IMG/VR virus record: IMGVR_UViG_3300038701_000785
Span: 1 to 26,617 of that record
From: a virus
Length of the DNA stretch: 26,617 bases
Strand: one strand, 5' to 3'
Below, one piece after another: positions 12,756 to 20,527 of this stretch (position 1 is its first letter; each line of letters opens with the position of its first letter). The position numbers and the translations under genes are program-made. The notes below the pieces were generated by a model, which did not search any database, was not told the DNA's origin, and saw nothing but the letters and a program-made list of their open reading frames with translations.

Positions 12756-14593
12756 AACGCGCCCTCTGCTCTCATTTGTGTCAGTTCGGCCTTGAGTGCC
12801 TCATTGTTCTGCCTGAATGCAATTGGTAGCGCCGTACTAAGTTCAGCCCACGAAACGCCCGGAGCTATTTTTATGTCCTGAACAATGCTCACGCCGCCAG
12901 CGGATTGCAGCTTGTGATTGGGGATGATCGTTCCGTTCTGATCGGGGACAAAAAGCTCTCGCCCCTTCTCGCCAACCATGTATGGGGTTCCAGCGCCCAC
13001 GAACCCACCAGACGCCTTTCCGGTCAGACCACCGTCAAAAAGGGAACCAAACCAATTACCGAGCGGCTCAGATATTGACCGCCTGACAGCTATCCTGAGA
13101 AGGTCTTGTAGCAGTCCCTGCAGAACATCTCGGAACTTGTTGCCGCCAACAATCGCGTCCTCAAAGGCACTTTGAAAGGTTCGCCCAAGGTCGCTAGTTT
13201 CTTTCTTGACGGTCTTCATCGCGTCTTTTATCGCGCTGCTTTGCTTGCGGATCTTTAGCTCAACCTCATCAATACCGCCAAACAAAATGTCGGCGATCTC
13301 ATTCTCCATGGCCCGAATTTGTCCGGCGCTAAGGTCGTCGCGGTAAAACTCCAGCGTCTTGCGGAGCTTGGCGGCCTGTTCCTCGGCGCTTGCAAATCGC
13401 TTCTTCAGTGCAGCCAGAGACTGTCCGTAGGTGTCTGCTCGCTTTGTTGACGTAACGAGAATTTCGTTAAGCTCATCCGCACCCGATCCGCCACCGCGAC
13501 TGGTATCAAATGCGTCAAGCTGTGCGGCCTTTAACTTGGTGAGTTCCTCGGTAACCTCAGATAACCTTGCGCGATACTTCGTAAGAGCCTCATCAACTGC
13601 CCGCTGCCCCATCTGTTCGGCAACGAATGGCCTTTGTGCGTCCTGCATCTGGCGGAGAATGCGGTCACGCTCCTCCTGCAGGCGTCTTATCGGTTCCTCG
13701 AACGAATCCGCAAGAGCATCAAATCCCTGCCCGCCCGCAAATATCTCCCCCATCTTCTCAGCGAAGTCGGTAACAATGGGTATCCCGTCTGCAAGCTTTC
13801 TTGTCAGCAGAGATATCGCGGGAAGTAACCCCTCGGATACCGCGACCTTTGACTCAAACAAAGCATTGTTGAATCGCTCAATATTCGCGGCAGCAGACGA
13901 CGATGCGCTGGCAACAGCACTGCCGTATACGCGGTCAAGCTCTTTAGCTAAACCTGGGAGCAGATCCTCGGCGGCGACCTTGCCGTCCTTCAGGAGCTTG
14001 TCAAGCTCGGCCGTGGTAACGCCCATTGCCTTGGCTGCAAGATTGAACGCACCGGGGAGACGCTCACCCAACTGGCCGCGCAATTCCTCAGCCTGAACCT
14101 TGCCCTTAGACATGATCTGCTCAAGGGCCTTAAACACGCCACCCGTATCAGATGCGCTTAGGTTGAGTACCCTCGCGGCCTTTGATACGGATGTGAAGAT
14201 GTCGCGGGCACTCTGCCCCTGTAAAACAGACCCCTTGGCAGCCGCTGAAAACTTCGTGTATGCCGACGCGGTTTGCTCAAGGTTAATGCCAAGTTCGTCG
14301 GCAATCTCTCGCAAGAAATCCATTTCCTGCGCTGCCTTATTGGCGCTGCCGGTGGCCACCGTCAGGGTGCGCTCAAAAGACTCCATGGAGTTACCGGCAT
14401 TTACAATTGACCGTATCGCCTGACCACCAAAGACCGCTAACGCAGCATTACGGATAGCGCCAAAGGAGTCCGTCAGGTTCCGCTTCATCTTTCTAGCGGT
14501 ACTCTTAGTCCTCTTGTCTATCGTTGCTAGCTTTCTTTCGAGCCTGACGATGTTAGCGTCAAAGTCGATTCCAACCGTGCCTGCACTAGCCAT
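12752..14593 (-). CDS. Tape measure protein
   Basis: The 613-residue protein is mostly helical. The N-terminal 200 residues carry the tape-measure N-terminal domain (FLREIADELGINLEQTASAY, then KVQAEELRGQLGERLPGAFN). The middle has coiled-coil stretches (FEEPIRRLQEERDRILRQMQ). The C-terminal part (RDVLQGLLQDLLRIAVRRSI, then a Gly-rich FGSLFDGG) resembles lambda-type tape measure ends. At about 0.15 nm per residue it would specify a tail of roughly 90 nm. It follows the GT chaperone frame directly, as in lambda. Confidence 0.9.
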   Translation of the reverse strand: MASAGTVGIDFDANIVRLERKLATIDKRTKSTARKMKRNLTDSFGAIRNAALAVFGGQAIRSIVNAGNSMESFERTLTVATGSANKAAQEMDFLREIADELGINLEQTASAYTKFSAAAKGSVLQGQSARDIFTSVSKAARVLNLSASDTGGVFKALEQIMSKGKVQAEELRGQLGERLPGAFNLAAKAMGVTTAELDKLLKDGKVAAEDLLPGLAKELDRVYGSAVASASSSAAANIERFNNALFESKVAVSEGLLPAISLLTRKLADGIPIVTDFAEKMGEIFAGGQGFDALADSFEEPIRRLQEERDRILRQMQDAQRPFVAEQMGQRAVDEALTKYRARLSEVTEELTKLKAAQLDAFDTSRGGGSGADELNEILVTSTKRADTYGQSLAALKKRFASAEEQAAKLRKTLEFYRDDLSAGQIRAMENEIADILFGGIDEVELKIRKQSSAIKDAMKTVKKETSDLGRTFQSAFEDAIVGGNKFRDVLQGLLQDLLRIAVRRSISEPLGNWFGSLFDGGLTGKASGGFVGAGTPYMVGEKGRELFVPDQNGTIIPNHKLQSAGGVSIVQDIKIAPGVSWAELSTALPIAFRQNNEALKAELTQMRAEGAF

Positions 14594-14596
14594 TTC

Positions 14597-14890
14597 TTAT
14601 CCCAGAGATTTCATAAATGCGATTTGTTCTTCAATCGACTGCTCTTTCTTCTTTCCGAGAAAGTCATCAGCGGTCACGGTCTTTTTGTCTGGCAGCGAAC
14701 GTCCAGACATGTTGGTGATCTGCGCCATCAAGCTCGCGGTGCGCTGATTAGCGCCTTGCTCCGGTGGCTCGATGTTTAGGTAGGCTTGCCAGTACTGAAA
14801 TTCACGGAACGTGATGTCCAATTCACCTACGGTCTTGCCCAATAGAGCCGCCAACCTGAAAAGCGATAGCAATCCAGGTCGGCTCTCTAG
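14597..14890 (-). CDS. Tail assembly chaperone frameshift extension (T domain of GT)
   Basis: This frame has no good start of its own (the first candidate is TTG 14872). It is reached from the G gene by a -1 shift at A_AAA_AAC (14896-14890), after which reading resumes with CTA at 14890. The fusion would be about 205 residues: 108 from G plus 97 here. The segment LSLFRLAALLGKTVGELDIT followed by FREFQYWQAYLNIEPP matches the gpT-like tail assembly chaperone (DUF4035-type) pattern. The GT fusion is expected to bind the tape measure and recruit tail tube subunits. Confidence 0.85.
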   Translation of the reverse strand, partial: LESRPGLLSLFRLAALLGKTVGELDITFREFQYWQAYLNIEPPEQGANQRTASLMAQITNMSGRSLPDKKTVTADDFLGKKKEQSIEEQIAFMKSLG

Positions 14891-14896
14891 TTTTTT
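14844..14896 (-). promoter_or_regulatory. Programmed -1 frameshift signal
   Basis: The heptamer A_AAA_AAC at 14896-14890 is in the correct phase of the G frame, and the G stop codon TAG (14889-14887) follows directly. Three bases later begins a stem: AGAGCCG and ACCTG pair with CAGGT and CGGCTCT (outer arms 14880-14886 with 14844-14850, inner arms 14875-14879 with 14854-14858), with a three-base bulge. A slippery heptamer plus a downstream stem is the standard layout of a -1 frameshift site. Confidence 0.85.
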
Positions 14897-15213
14897 CTTG
14901 CGTCCTCGTTTGAGAGTTCGCCAATTTCGGAATAAAGGAACATCAACGCCTTGAGGCTCTTTTTCTCCAGCTTGGGAATATCGTCATCTGAGAACACGCG
15001 CTCGCCGTTTTCGTCGATGACGCTCCACGCAACAACCTGCGCAATAGACTTCGCCCTCACGCCATGGTCTGGTTCTTCGGATAGCGCCATATCCAGCACA
15101 GCAAGACCCTCAACAAGCCCAAGCTCCTGAATGATTACGTCCTGTCCCCACTCTTTGACATGCACGGTCTTAGTGGCGCGGTCCTTCACGCTCAGAATGT
15201 CAGATGCCTTCAC
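14887..15213 (-). CDS. Tail assembly chaperone (G-like)
   Basis: The start is GTG 15213, with GGAGC five bases upstream and two bases beyond the tail tube gene stop. The 108-residue product begins MKASDILSVKDRATKTVHVK and has GLAVLDMALSEEPDHGVRAK, the small acidic helical style of lambda gpG-type chaperones. It ends in NEDARKN at the slippery heptamer. Most ribosomes should end here, a minority making the GT fusion. Its place between tail tube and tape measure genes is the conserved one. Confidence 0.85.
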   Translation of the reverse strand: MKASDILSVKDRATKTVHVKEWGQDVIIQELGLVEGLAVLDMALSEEPDHGVRAKSIAQVVAWSVIDENGERVFSDDDIPKLEKKSLKALMFLYSEIGELSNEDARKN

Positions 15214-15214
15214 G

Positions 15215-15634
15215 TTAGCTCCAGGTGATAGCGCCAGAGATGCGGCCAGAGAATGAAGCCATTACCTGTGATTCGGGCGTTGTTTCGCCCATCTCGAACG
15301 TCAACATCACAAGCTGGAAATCAGCCGTTGTGTTTGGCGATGTCTGCCAAATCATGCGAAGGTGCTTTGTCTGTCCAGCGGCCTGTGCGGATCGCAATGC
15401 AGCCTGCTGCGTGTTTCCGGCGATGAAGTTGACATCGAAGTCAACCGTATTACCGTCTGCAAGACCGGCAATGTATTCCTTTGCCGTTGAGTCGAGATTG
15501 GTAACATCAACCTCGGGATTGGTTGCACCGATAGGGCCACAACGCAATACCTCAGCAATCGTTGTAAATACCTCTGGCGATGCGTCGTCGCTCAGTTGCA
15601 AGGTCGCGCCCTTGCCGAGTACTGCTGCTGTCAT
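15215..15634 (-). CDS. Major tail tube protein
   Basis: The 139-residue protein begins MTAAVLGKGATLQLSDDASP and includes EVDVTNLDSTAKEYIAGLAD and FDVNFIAGNTQQAALRSAQA. The TNLDS-xxKEYIxGLxDG pattern is characteristic of lambda V / HK97-type tail tube subunits, which stack as hexameric rings around the tape measure. It ends with a typical strand (MASFSGRISGAITWS). The gene is preceded by a hairpin-U7-ATGG leader similar to that of the capsid gene, which fits a need for high expression. Confidence 0.85.
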   Translation of the reverse strand: MTAAVLGKGATLQLSDDASPEVFTTIAEVLRCGPIGATNPEVDVTNLDSTAKEYIAGLADGNTVDFDVNFIAGNTQQAALRSAQAAGQTKHLRMIWQTSPNTTADFQLVMLTFEMGETTPESQVMASFSGRISGAITWS

Positions 15635-15650
15635 TTGTATTACTCCATAA

Positions 15651-15671
15651 AAAAACCGCCCGGAGGCGGTT
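15651..15671 (-). terminator. Hairpin-U7 leader upstream of tail tube gene
   Basis: On the - strand AACCGCC, a short TCCG loop and GGCGGTT form a stem (15671-15654) followed by a T run and ATGG. A run of T also precedes the stem, so it could terminate in both directions. The T run ends only about 17 bases before the tail tube ATG (15634), too close to place a promoter in between, so the tail tube gene must be read through it or use an upstream promoter that includes it. Confidence 0.7.
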
Positions 15672-15695
15672 AAAAAAAACTACTGTGATTTGGTG

Positions 15696-16088
15696 TTAGT
15701 CCATGTCCGTCCAGACCCGGTAACGCTGTGTAACCCAATGCGTCACCCGGTCGCCGTCCTGCTCGTCAAAGTCGTTCTCTGTGTCGAGCTTGCAATTCCT
15801 GCACTTGAGCGTTCCCCACGAACCGGAAAGGCCGTGCAATGCAACTCGCACCTCATCTGCCAGTGTCTTGGCATCCGAATAAGAGTCAGCCATGCAGTCA
15901 ACCTGCAGCGTTGCCTCTGTAACGCCTACATTTGCGTCAAGCGATTGGTTGCGAACCACGTTGATACGCTGGTATCGAATCGCCGGAAACGTCGCCTCCT
16001 GCGGGAGTCGTGGGTATATCCTGGAATTCGCTGTCGTGCTGGCTGCTACCAACAAAGACCGCAGACCCTTCTCTAGTGCTACGCTCAT
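15696..16088 (-). CDS. Tail terminator / completion protein (DUF3168-like)
   Basis: The 130-residue product begins MSVALEKGLRSLLVAASTTA and has RIYPRLPQEATFPAIRYQRI, followed by LQVDCMADSYSDAKTLADEV. The order of an N-terminal helix, then YPxxxPQxxxFPxIxYxxI, then a strand and YxxAxxLAxxV helix is the DUF3168 pattern, related to lambda gpU and HK97-type tail terminators that cap the tail tube and join it to the head. It lies between the gp10-like gene and the tail tube gene, as expected. Its ATG overlaps the preceding stop by 4 bases. Confidence 0.8.
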   Translation of the reverse strand: MSVALEKGLRSLLVAASTTANSRIYPRLPQEATFPAIRYQRINVVRNQSLDANVGVTEATLQVDCMADSYSDAKTLADEVRVALHGLSGSWGTLKCRNCKLDTENDFDEQDGDRVTHWVTQRYRVWTDMD

Positions 16089-16630
16089 TTCTTTTTGGCT
16101 CGACCCTTTTTGGCCTTACGCGCACGGCGCTTAACCGCGGACTCGACCTTTTTCTTCATGATCCCGGCGAACTTAGAAATATAGGCACCAAACCCAGACT
16201 GCGCTGCTGGCCATAAGAAGGGCATTGCGCTTATTTTCTTGGTGCCAAACTCAACCAAGTGGCCGTGTCTAATTCCAAGCCTGAAGATGGAGTCAGGAAC
16301 CTCGAATCCGTAGCGCACGTAGTAATGATTTATATACATTGCTATGGCCTTATTGCTCCTACGCGCGGAAACGAGCTTTACTCCAGCAGCCGCCCCACTC
16401 TCCAGAGTTTCCCTCCGCGTCTGTGTTCTCATCGCCAGAGACTCAGACAATGCGCCGGAACCATCGCCCTGTAGTGCGTTAACTTTCGCTATGGGCAATA
16501 TTGTGTCCCTGGCTGCGGCCTTCATGGAGGCATTTAGCAGCCGTTTCTGCTGCTTCGGGTCCTTCGGAAAAGCAGCCCGCATAGCCGCCAGAGCATCATC
16601 AAGGCCGTTGATTTTCACTTTAACGTCCAT
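16085..16630 (-). CDS. HK97 gp10-like neck/tail protein
   Basis: The 181-residue product begins MDVKVKINGLDDALAAMRAA, followed by KAAARDTILPIAKVNA and a C-terminal segment GHLVEFGTKKISAMPFLWPA. The pattern V-x-GLDxxxxxL, then AAxxxxxxAK, then LVEFGT-xxxxAxPFLxPA is the signature of the HK97 gp10 family, small head-tail joining or tail-completion proteins. The extreme C-terminus is very Lys/Arg-rich (KKKVESAVKRRARKAKK), longer than usual, and may contact DNA at the portal. The gene starts in a TGATG overlap with the previous one. Confidence 0.82.
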   Translation of the reverse strand: MDVKVKINGLDDALAAMRAAFPKDPKQQKRLLNASMKAAARDTILPIAKVNALQGDGSGALSESLAMRTQTRRETLESGAAAGVKLVSARRSNKAIAMYINHYYVRYGFEVPDSIFRLGIRHGHLVEFGTKKISAMPFLWPAAQSGFGAYISKFAGIMKKKVESAVKRRARKAKKGRAKKK

Positions 16631-16956
16631 CAGAAATGCTCTTTCGCCATGATCTCAAGTTCAGCGGCTCGATGGTCGCGCCAGATAACCGAACGAATGT
16701 CATAGGTGTGACCATTCCACTTCGCACGATCACCAGCGGATAGGGTCTTTAGCGCCGGTCGGCTCCTGACAACAATCCGGTGGTCAATCTCGGACTGTTG
16801 CTGATTGGCTGAAAACATCTCCTTGCCACGCAATGGTTGAACCAGTGCATACGATGTGCAGATGTCAGACCATGACTTATCAGGTTCACCGAAGGCGTCG
16901 GCAGTGATCGTGGCGCGCTGGAATGTAACCCTGTGTCGGCGCTCGCCGATGCTCAC
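16630..16956 (-). CDS. Head-tail adaptor (Phage_H_T_join type)
   Basis: The 108-residue protein begins MSIGERRHRVTFQRATITAD and has AFGEPDKSWSDICTSYALVQ, then PLRGKEMFSANQQQSEIDHR. The sequence GxLRxRVxFQR, DxFGxPxxxW, V-x-P-x-x-G-x-E and an R-x-x-x-x-I-x-R strand identifies the SPP1 gp16 / Phage_H_T_join family of stoppers or adaptors that close the connector. It sits between the gp6-like connector and the gp10-like gene in conserved order and overlaps both neighbours. Confidence 0.85.
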   Translation of the reverse strand: MSIGERRHRVTFQRATITADAFGEPDKSWSDICTSYALVQPLRGKEMFSANQQQSEIDHRIVVRSRPALKTLSAGDRAKWNGHTYDIRSVIWRDHRAAELEIMAKEHF

Positions 16957-17540
16957 AGTCGCGGCGACCTGTAGGCAGAAACGACAGACTCAACCGCCTC
17001 GGGTGCCTTGGCGGCAGTCTCTCGGTTCTCGTAGTAATGCGTGGCCAGAACCATCGTTGCCATGTTCAACGGCTCCGGTACATTACTCTCACCAGCAACA
17101 AAACGAACAGTGATGGCGTTCGGTACGTTCCTGACATCGGGCCACGTCACATTATAGGACGGTACGATATAGCTGCCGTATCGACGTGAAACAAGCGTGT
17201 ATTGCGATGTTGCTAACGTTTGTGTTGCACCATCGGTGTCAACATAGGTGATCGAAAACACTTCCGGGGATGTGTCACCAATCGCCTTAACGGGGTTCAG
17301 CGGCAACGTGATGCGGGGCATCCCGCCCACTCTCGGCCAGCCGCAGTCAATTGAGTAATCCCATGTTTGTGACTTCATGCAGCGCCTTGTTTGACCCTCT
17401 ATCCATGTTCGAGCCGCAACAATGCAGGTGTAAATAAACGCATCATCGTGATTGTCGTCAGCGTCAATCCGCATGTGTTCTTTCTGCTCGTCAACCGTTA
17501 CAGGTTCTTCTGTCGGCTCAGTTACCAGTGATAGTGACAT
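16953..17540 (-). CDS. Head-tail connector (HK97 gp6-like)
   Basis: The 195-residue product starts at ATG 17540 with AGGGA six bases upstream. It begins MSLSLVTEPTEEPVTVDEQK, contains CIVAARTWIEGQTRRCMKSQ and ends TMVLATHYYENRETAAKAPE-like. The N-terminal pattern EPVTVxExKxHLRI followed by AARxxxExxTxR and the C-terminal ATHYYENRE helix are those of phage connector proteins that dock under the portal. It overlaps the glycosyltransferase-like gene by 23 bases, so the island genes feed directly into the connector operon. Confidence 0.88.
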   Translation of the reverse strand: MSLSLVTEPTEEPVTVDEQKEHMRIDADDNHDDAFIYTCIVAARTWIEGQTRRCMKSQTWDYSIDCGWPRVGGMPRITLPLNPVKAIGDTSPEVFSITYVDTDGATQTLATSQYTLVSRRYGSYIVPSYNVTWPDVRNVPNAITVRFVAGESNVPEPLNMATMVLATHYYENRETAAKAPEAVESVVSAYRSPRL

Positions 17541-18228
17541 TGGCGTCCCTTAATAGATTCCATGCGGTATCTATCTCATCCAGGTTAAATTGCTTGTAGC
17601 TCATTTCGTGCAGCCAGTCGGTGCGGTCGCCTCGGAACAGCTCAGAATCAATCGAGCCTGAGCAAACTGGCGCGCACTCGTTTTTCGGGTCAAGGCAAAT
17701 CGACGGAGTACCCGCCCTGATTGCCTCGAATATGCTCGTCCCTGATGTGCCTATCGCGACATCGTGTGAGCGAATGTCCCAGTTCAGGGTTCTGTTGGAT
17801 TTCTGCTCTGCTGGGTGTCGCCTGACACGAACGGAGTCAAACCGCTCTCTGGCTTTCGCCTCAATCTCTGATACGTCCTGCTGGTAGTCGGCAAGAATCA
17901 GGCATGAACGAACAACGTCCCACCAAGGGCCCATTTCAGGCTTTGGCCTTGGCTTAGAGCCAGCAGCGAATCGTCGCGTCTCGTCCGGTTGTCTCCAACC
18001 TATGGAAATGCAATGCGGATCGCCCCACCATGCCCGGTCAATCTCCAATACTCTCGGGTGATCTAACCAGTATGGCTTCGCGTAGTACGGCCCAGAGACA
18101 ACGTGTATATCGGCTGGCTCTCTTGGGTCCGTCGTCGCCTTAAACCCACATGCCTCAAACGCTCTCGCGTGATCGCACTGGTGCTTTAGGCTGGGGTTGT
18201 AGTGAATGACCTTGCGGAGCGCACCCAC
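17518..18228 (-). CDS. Glycosyltransferase-like protein (GT-B type)
   Basis: The GTG at 18228 is the likely start, 43 bases inside the previous gene; the true start is not certain. The 236-residue protein has PADIHVVSGPYYAKPYWLDH early and SHDVAIGTSGTSIFEAIRAG in the C-terminal half. The TSGTS-x-x-EAIRAGTP element resembles the donor-nucleotide-binding segment of GT-B enzymes and capsule-related transferases (TSxxxxEAxxxGxP). It is shorter than typical GT-B enzymes (350 residues or more), so it may be a minimal form. It probably acts with the other surface-modification genes of the island. Confidence 0.6.
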   Translation of the reverse strand: MGALRKVIHYNPSLKHQCDHARAFEACGFKATTDPREPADIHVVSGPYYAKPYWLDHPRVLEIDRAWWGDPHCISIGWRQPDETRRFAAGSKPRPKPEMGPWWDVVRSCLILADYQQDVSEIEAKARERFDSVRVRRHPAEQKSNRTLNWDIRSHDVAIGTSGTSIFEAIRAGTPSICLDPKNECAPVCSGSIDSELFRGDRTDWLHEMSYKQFNLDEIDTAWNLLRDANVTITGN

Positions 18229-18806
18229 TCGTCATTGACCTCATATGGATTCGGTTTACCGTGGAACACGGCGACCTTTGCCTTGTCGGGCAATCCTGAC
18301 TGACAGTGGTATTTGTAGCTCACTACATCCTCGGGATTGAAGTACTCGACTGAAAGCCGTTTTTCGTCTCGCAGTTGAGTAATCCATTCCTGATCGCCCC
18401 ACAAACAGCCATCATTCCTCGGTGGCCAGTGTGCAATCGCGGGGTCAAACTCGTCACTGATAAATCGGGTTCTATCACCTTCCCAATACATCACAGACGA
18501 CTGACAGCCACCGTAGCCAGACTGTGCCCAATTCTTGCATATGCGCAAATCGCTCGATAGCGGTGCTGTGAGGCCGTCCAGGGAGCCGGTGATAACTACG
18601 TCAAGGTCAAGCCAGAGATTCCGTGACCGACTGTTGGCAAATAATCTGGTTTTACCCCACCATCCCGGTAAGTCGCTCTCAGTGACACAAACAAACTCAT
18701 GCGGAAGGCTAAGATGCCTGTCCACCATGCGCTGTAATGTGTCGACCTCAGATTGTGGCGCGTGGCCGTTGGTGTTCATGCACCAGACGGTAATCAAAAT
18801 CGCCAC
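18186..18806 (-). CDS. Glycosyltransferase (GT-A, GT8-like)
   Basis: The 206-residue product starts at GTG 18806 and begins MAILITVWCMNTNG. It has LWLDLDVVITGSLDGL around residues 64-79, a DxD metal and nucleotide-sugar motif with the flanking hydrophobics usual in GT-A folds, then a CLWGDQEWI segment (an acidic DQ typical of GT8) and VFHGKPNPYEV near the C-terminus, like the His-Gly-x-x-Lys-Pro end of GT8 enzymes. It should transfer a sugar from a nucleotide donor; the acceptor is unknown. It overlaps the sulfotransferase-like gene by 13 bases. Confidence 0.72.
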   Translation of the reverse strand: MAILITVWCMNTNGHAPQSEVDTLQRMVDRHLSLPHEFVCVTESDLPGWWGKTRLFANSRSRNLWLDLDVVITGSLDGLTAPLSSDLRICKNWAQSGYGGCQSSVMYWEGDRTRFISDEFDPAIAHWPPRNDGCLWGDQEWITQLRDEKRLSVEYFNPEDVVSYKYHCQSGLPDKAKVAVFHGKPNPYEVNDEWVRSARSFTTTPA

Positions 18807-19393
18807 TTGTTCGGGTCTATCAGCTTATCAGCAATCTCCGGCTGGAACTCTATGTCGCAATAATTAAACGCCCATTCAAGGGTTGAGTAGTTCCCCGCAA
18901 TAACCTCGTCCGTGTGAACGATGGGGTAGGTCCTGCCAAGTTCCTCGGTATAGTCACTCAGTGAATTTACTATATATTCCGTACTCTCCCGGTTGCCGTG
19001 GCCCTTGGCTAAATTCGACTCAATCACACTCTGACGGTTTCGTAGAACAAATATGTGCTTCATGTCATCGAACAATCCATCGAATAGCGGGAAGTGCGTC
19101 ACACCGGACTTGTATACCCACCTCTTGTCTCTGGGCATGTCACGCAGGAATATGTCACGAGCATGTCTTTTCCCCGCGCTGTGATGAAACGACTTCATAC
19201 GTGTCTTGGGGTCGGCCCTAGAGATGTTGTTCACGGCCTCCCTGATGGTTAGGTGCTCATTGGTGCAGTAACCAAACGGGTTTTTCTTTTCAACCGGACC
19301 CACATAAAGTCCGTGGGCCCCGAATATCCCGGTTACCAGAGATGATCCTGATCTTGCTATGGTGTAAATAAATACCGGGCTTACAGCCTCCAT
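18794..19393 (-). CDS. Sulfotransferase-like protein
   Basis: From ATG 19393 (a GTG at 19408 is an alternative) the protein reads MEAVSPVFIYTIARSGSSLV. A hydrophobic strand followed by xxxRSGSSLV is the PAPS 5'-phosphosulfate-binding loop of sulfotransferases. The later MKHIFVLRNRQSVIESNLAK has the conserved strand-Arg-xx-x-x-x-Ser arrangement of the 3'-phosphate-binding motif. It should move sulfate from PAPS to a hydroxyl, plausibly on a glycan made by its neighbours. It overlaps the methyltransferase gene and the next gene by 13 bases each. Confidence 0.7.
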   Translation of the reverse strand: MEAVSPVFIYTIARSGSSLVTGIFGAHGLYVGPVEKKNPFGYCTNEHLTIREAVNNISRADPKTRMKSFHHSAGKRHARDIFLRDMPRDKRWVYKSGVTHFPLFDGLFDDMKHIFVLRNRQSVIESNLAKGHGNRESTEYIVNSLSDYTEELGRTYPIVHTDEVIAGNYSTLEWAFNYCDIEFQPEIADKLIDPNKWRF

Positions 19394-19920
19394 AGCGATA
19401 GCCTGCACCCCTTTGCGTGCCCATCAATTGTCGACTCCAGGGGCTCCCCAAGGTGACCCCTAAGATCCAGTCTTTGGAAGGCCCTATCCAGGTCGCTACC
19501 CTCGACAAAGTTTGTTGCAATCAGATAGTCAGCCGATTGTCGAAAATTGACAATGGAATCAATTACTCGCCCATGGTCGTCACCATCGACAAGGTGATTC
19601 AGAACCATACGACAGAGAATCGCGTCACAATTCGGCAAAACCTCGGTGGTGATGTCGATCTTTTCCACATCATCGCCGCGCGGAATCAGGTCAAACGGCC
19701 TGTAATCAACGGACCACTTGACGTCCCTTATCCAGTGAAGATCACCGGCACCAGCATCGCAAACGCTCTTTATTCCGTACTTGTCACAAACTACCGGAAG
19801 CCACTCTGACACGACGCGCGTGTGTTTCCGTGTACTACCCTGCCCGCAAATTGTTCCGTCTGGAATTCCACCGCGCCAACCCTTGGCCATGCGTGCATAC
19901 ATTTCTTCGTCAGAGAGCAT
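19381..19920 (-). CDS. SAM-dependent methyltransferase
   Basis: The 179-residue protein has VCDAGAGDLHWIRDV (residues about 53-67), the glycine-rich motif I of class I methyltransferases, an acidic end to strand 2 (YRPFDLIPRGDDVEKIDIT), and CDAILCRMVLNHLVDGD, the motif IV and post-IV strand-helix. The substrate is not evident. Members of this style are found beside glycosyltransferases in phage and bacterial surface-polysaccharide loci, so sugar O-methylation is a reasonable inference. It overlaps the upstream DUF115-like gene by 11 bases. Confidence 0.75.
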   Translation of the reverse strand: MLSDEEMYARMAKGWRGGIPDGTICGQGSTRKHTRVVSEWLPVVCDKYGIKSVCDAGAGDLHWIRDVKWSVDYRPFDLIPRGDDVEKIDITTEVLPNCDAILCRMVLNHLVDGDDHGRVIDSIVNFRQSADYLIATNFVEGSDLDRAFQRLDLRGHLGEPLESTIDGHAKGCRLSLWRL

Positions 19921-20527
19921 CTATTTCCATCCTGGGAAAACAGTCAATAGCACTGTCCGGTGTGCAGTTAATTACCTCAACCAGACCTTGCTTGTGAATT
20001 GAGCGGTATAACTCAACCAGCTCAACGTGAACCCCCCGAACGACACTGACCGATGGCCAATGCTGCATACTCGCTGGGTACTCTCCGAAATAATGCCTCG
20101 GACCAGAACCAACGTCCCTCGCCTTGCCGTCATAATCAGCGGCGTACTTGAGGTCGTAGCCCAGCAATAGAATCCTGTCAGCGCCTTCTCTGTGCGCCAT
20201 GCTCACCAAGGAATACCCGCTGCCGTGGCCGTGATGAATCACGTTAGGGTCTGTGGATAATCCTTGTTCATTCTTTTCGGCAATCCAGTTGATGCCAAAC
20301 TCAACCGATGCCCGCTTGTTCGTTGTCCACTTCTGGCAGGGAAGGTCTTTCACCTCCGGCCAGTAGTGCTTCCACCATTCGTAATTGCACCCGTACAGCA
20401 ATTCAGCGTCAGGCGCTAACTGATAGGCGTTGTTGCAGGCGTAAAGGGTAAATCCCTTGTCCCTTGCGGTATCAACCTGCTTTTGCGTAACGCTCGGACC
20501 CGTCGCAATGCAAACTATAGTCTTCAA
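19910..20527 (-). CDS. DUF115 / sialyltransferase-like protein, copy 2
   Basis: Start at TTG 20527 with GAGGA six bases upstream. The 205-residue product begins MKTIVCIATGPSVTQKQVDT, has AYQLAPDAELLYGCNYEWW, NVIHHGHGSGYSLVSMAHRE, ILLLGYDLKY and VINCTPDSAID. A strand ending in GPS, then a C-x-x-x-Y-x-L-x-P-x-A strand, then LxG(Y/F)D is the style of DUF115 and GT42 sialyltransferase-like folds; similar phage proteins are often called norphogenetic. It is clearly paralogous to the adjacent gene. Nucleotide-sugar chemistry is inferred, not shown. Confidence 0.6.
   Translation of the reverse strand: MKTIVCIATGPSVTQKQVDTARDKGFTLYACNNAYQLAPDAELLYGCNYEWWKHYWPEVKDLPCQKWTTNKRASVEFGINWIAEKNEQGLSTDPNVIHHGHGSGYSLVSMAHREGADRILLLGYDLKYAADYDGKARDVGSGPRHYFGEYPASMQHWPSVSVVRGVHVELVELYRSIHKQGLVEVINCTPDSAIDCFPRMEIDAL

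Noticed and set aside
13431-14096. Long + strand ORF (221 residues)
   Set aside because: It is the shadow of the tape measure gene, Ser/Ala/Arg-rich, with no ribosome site.
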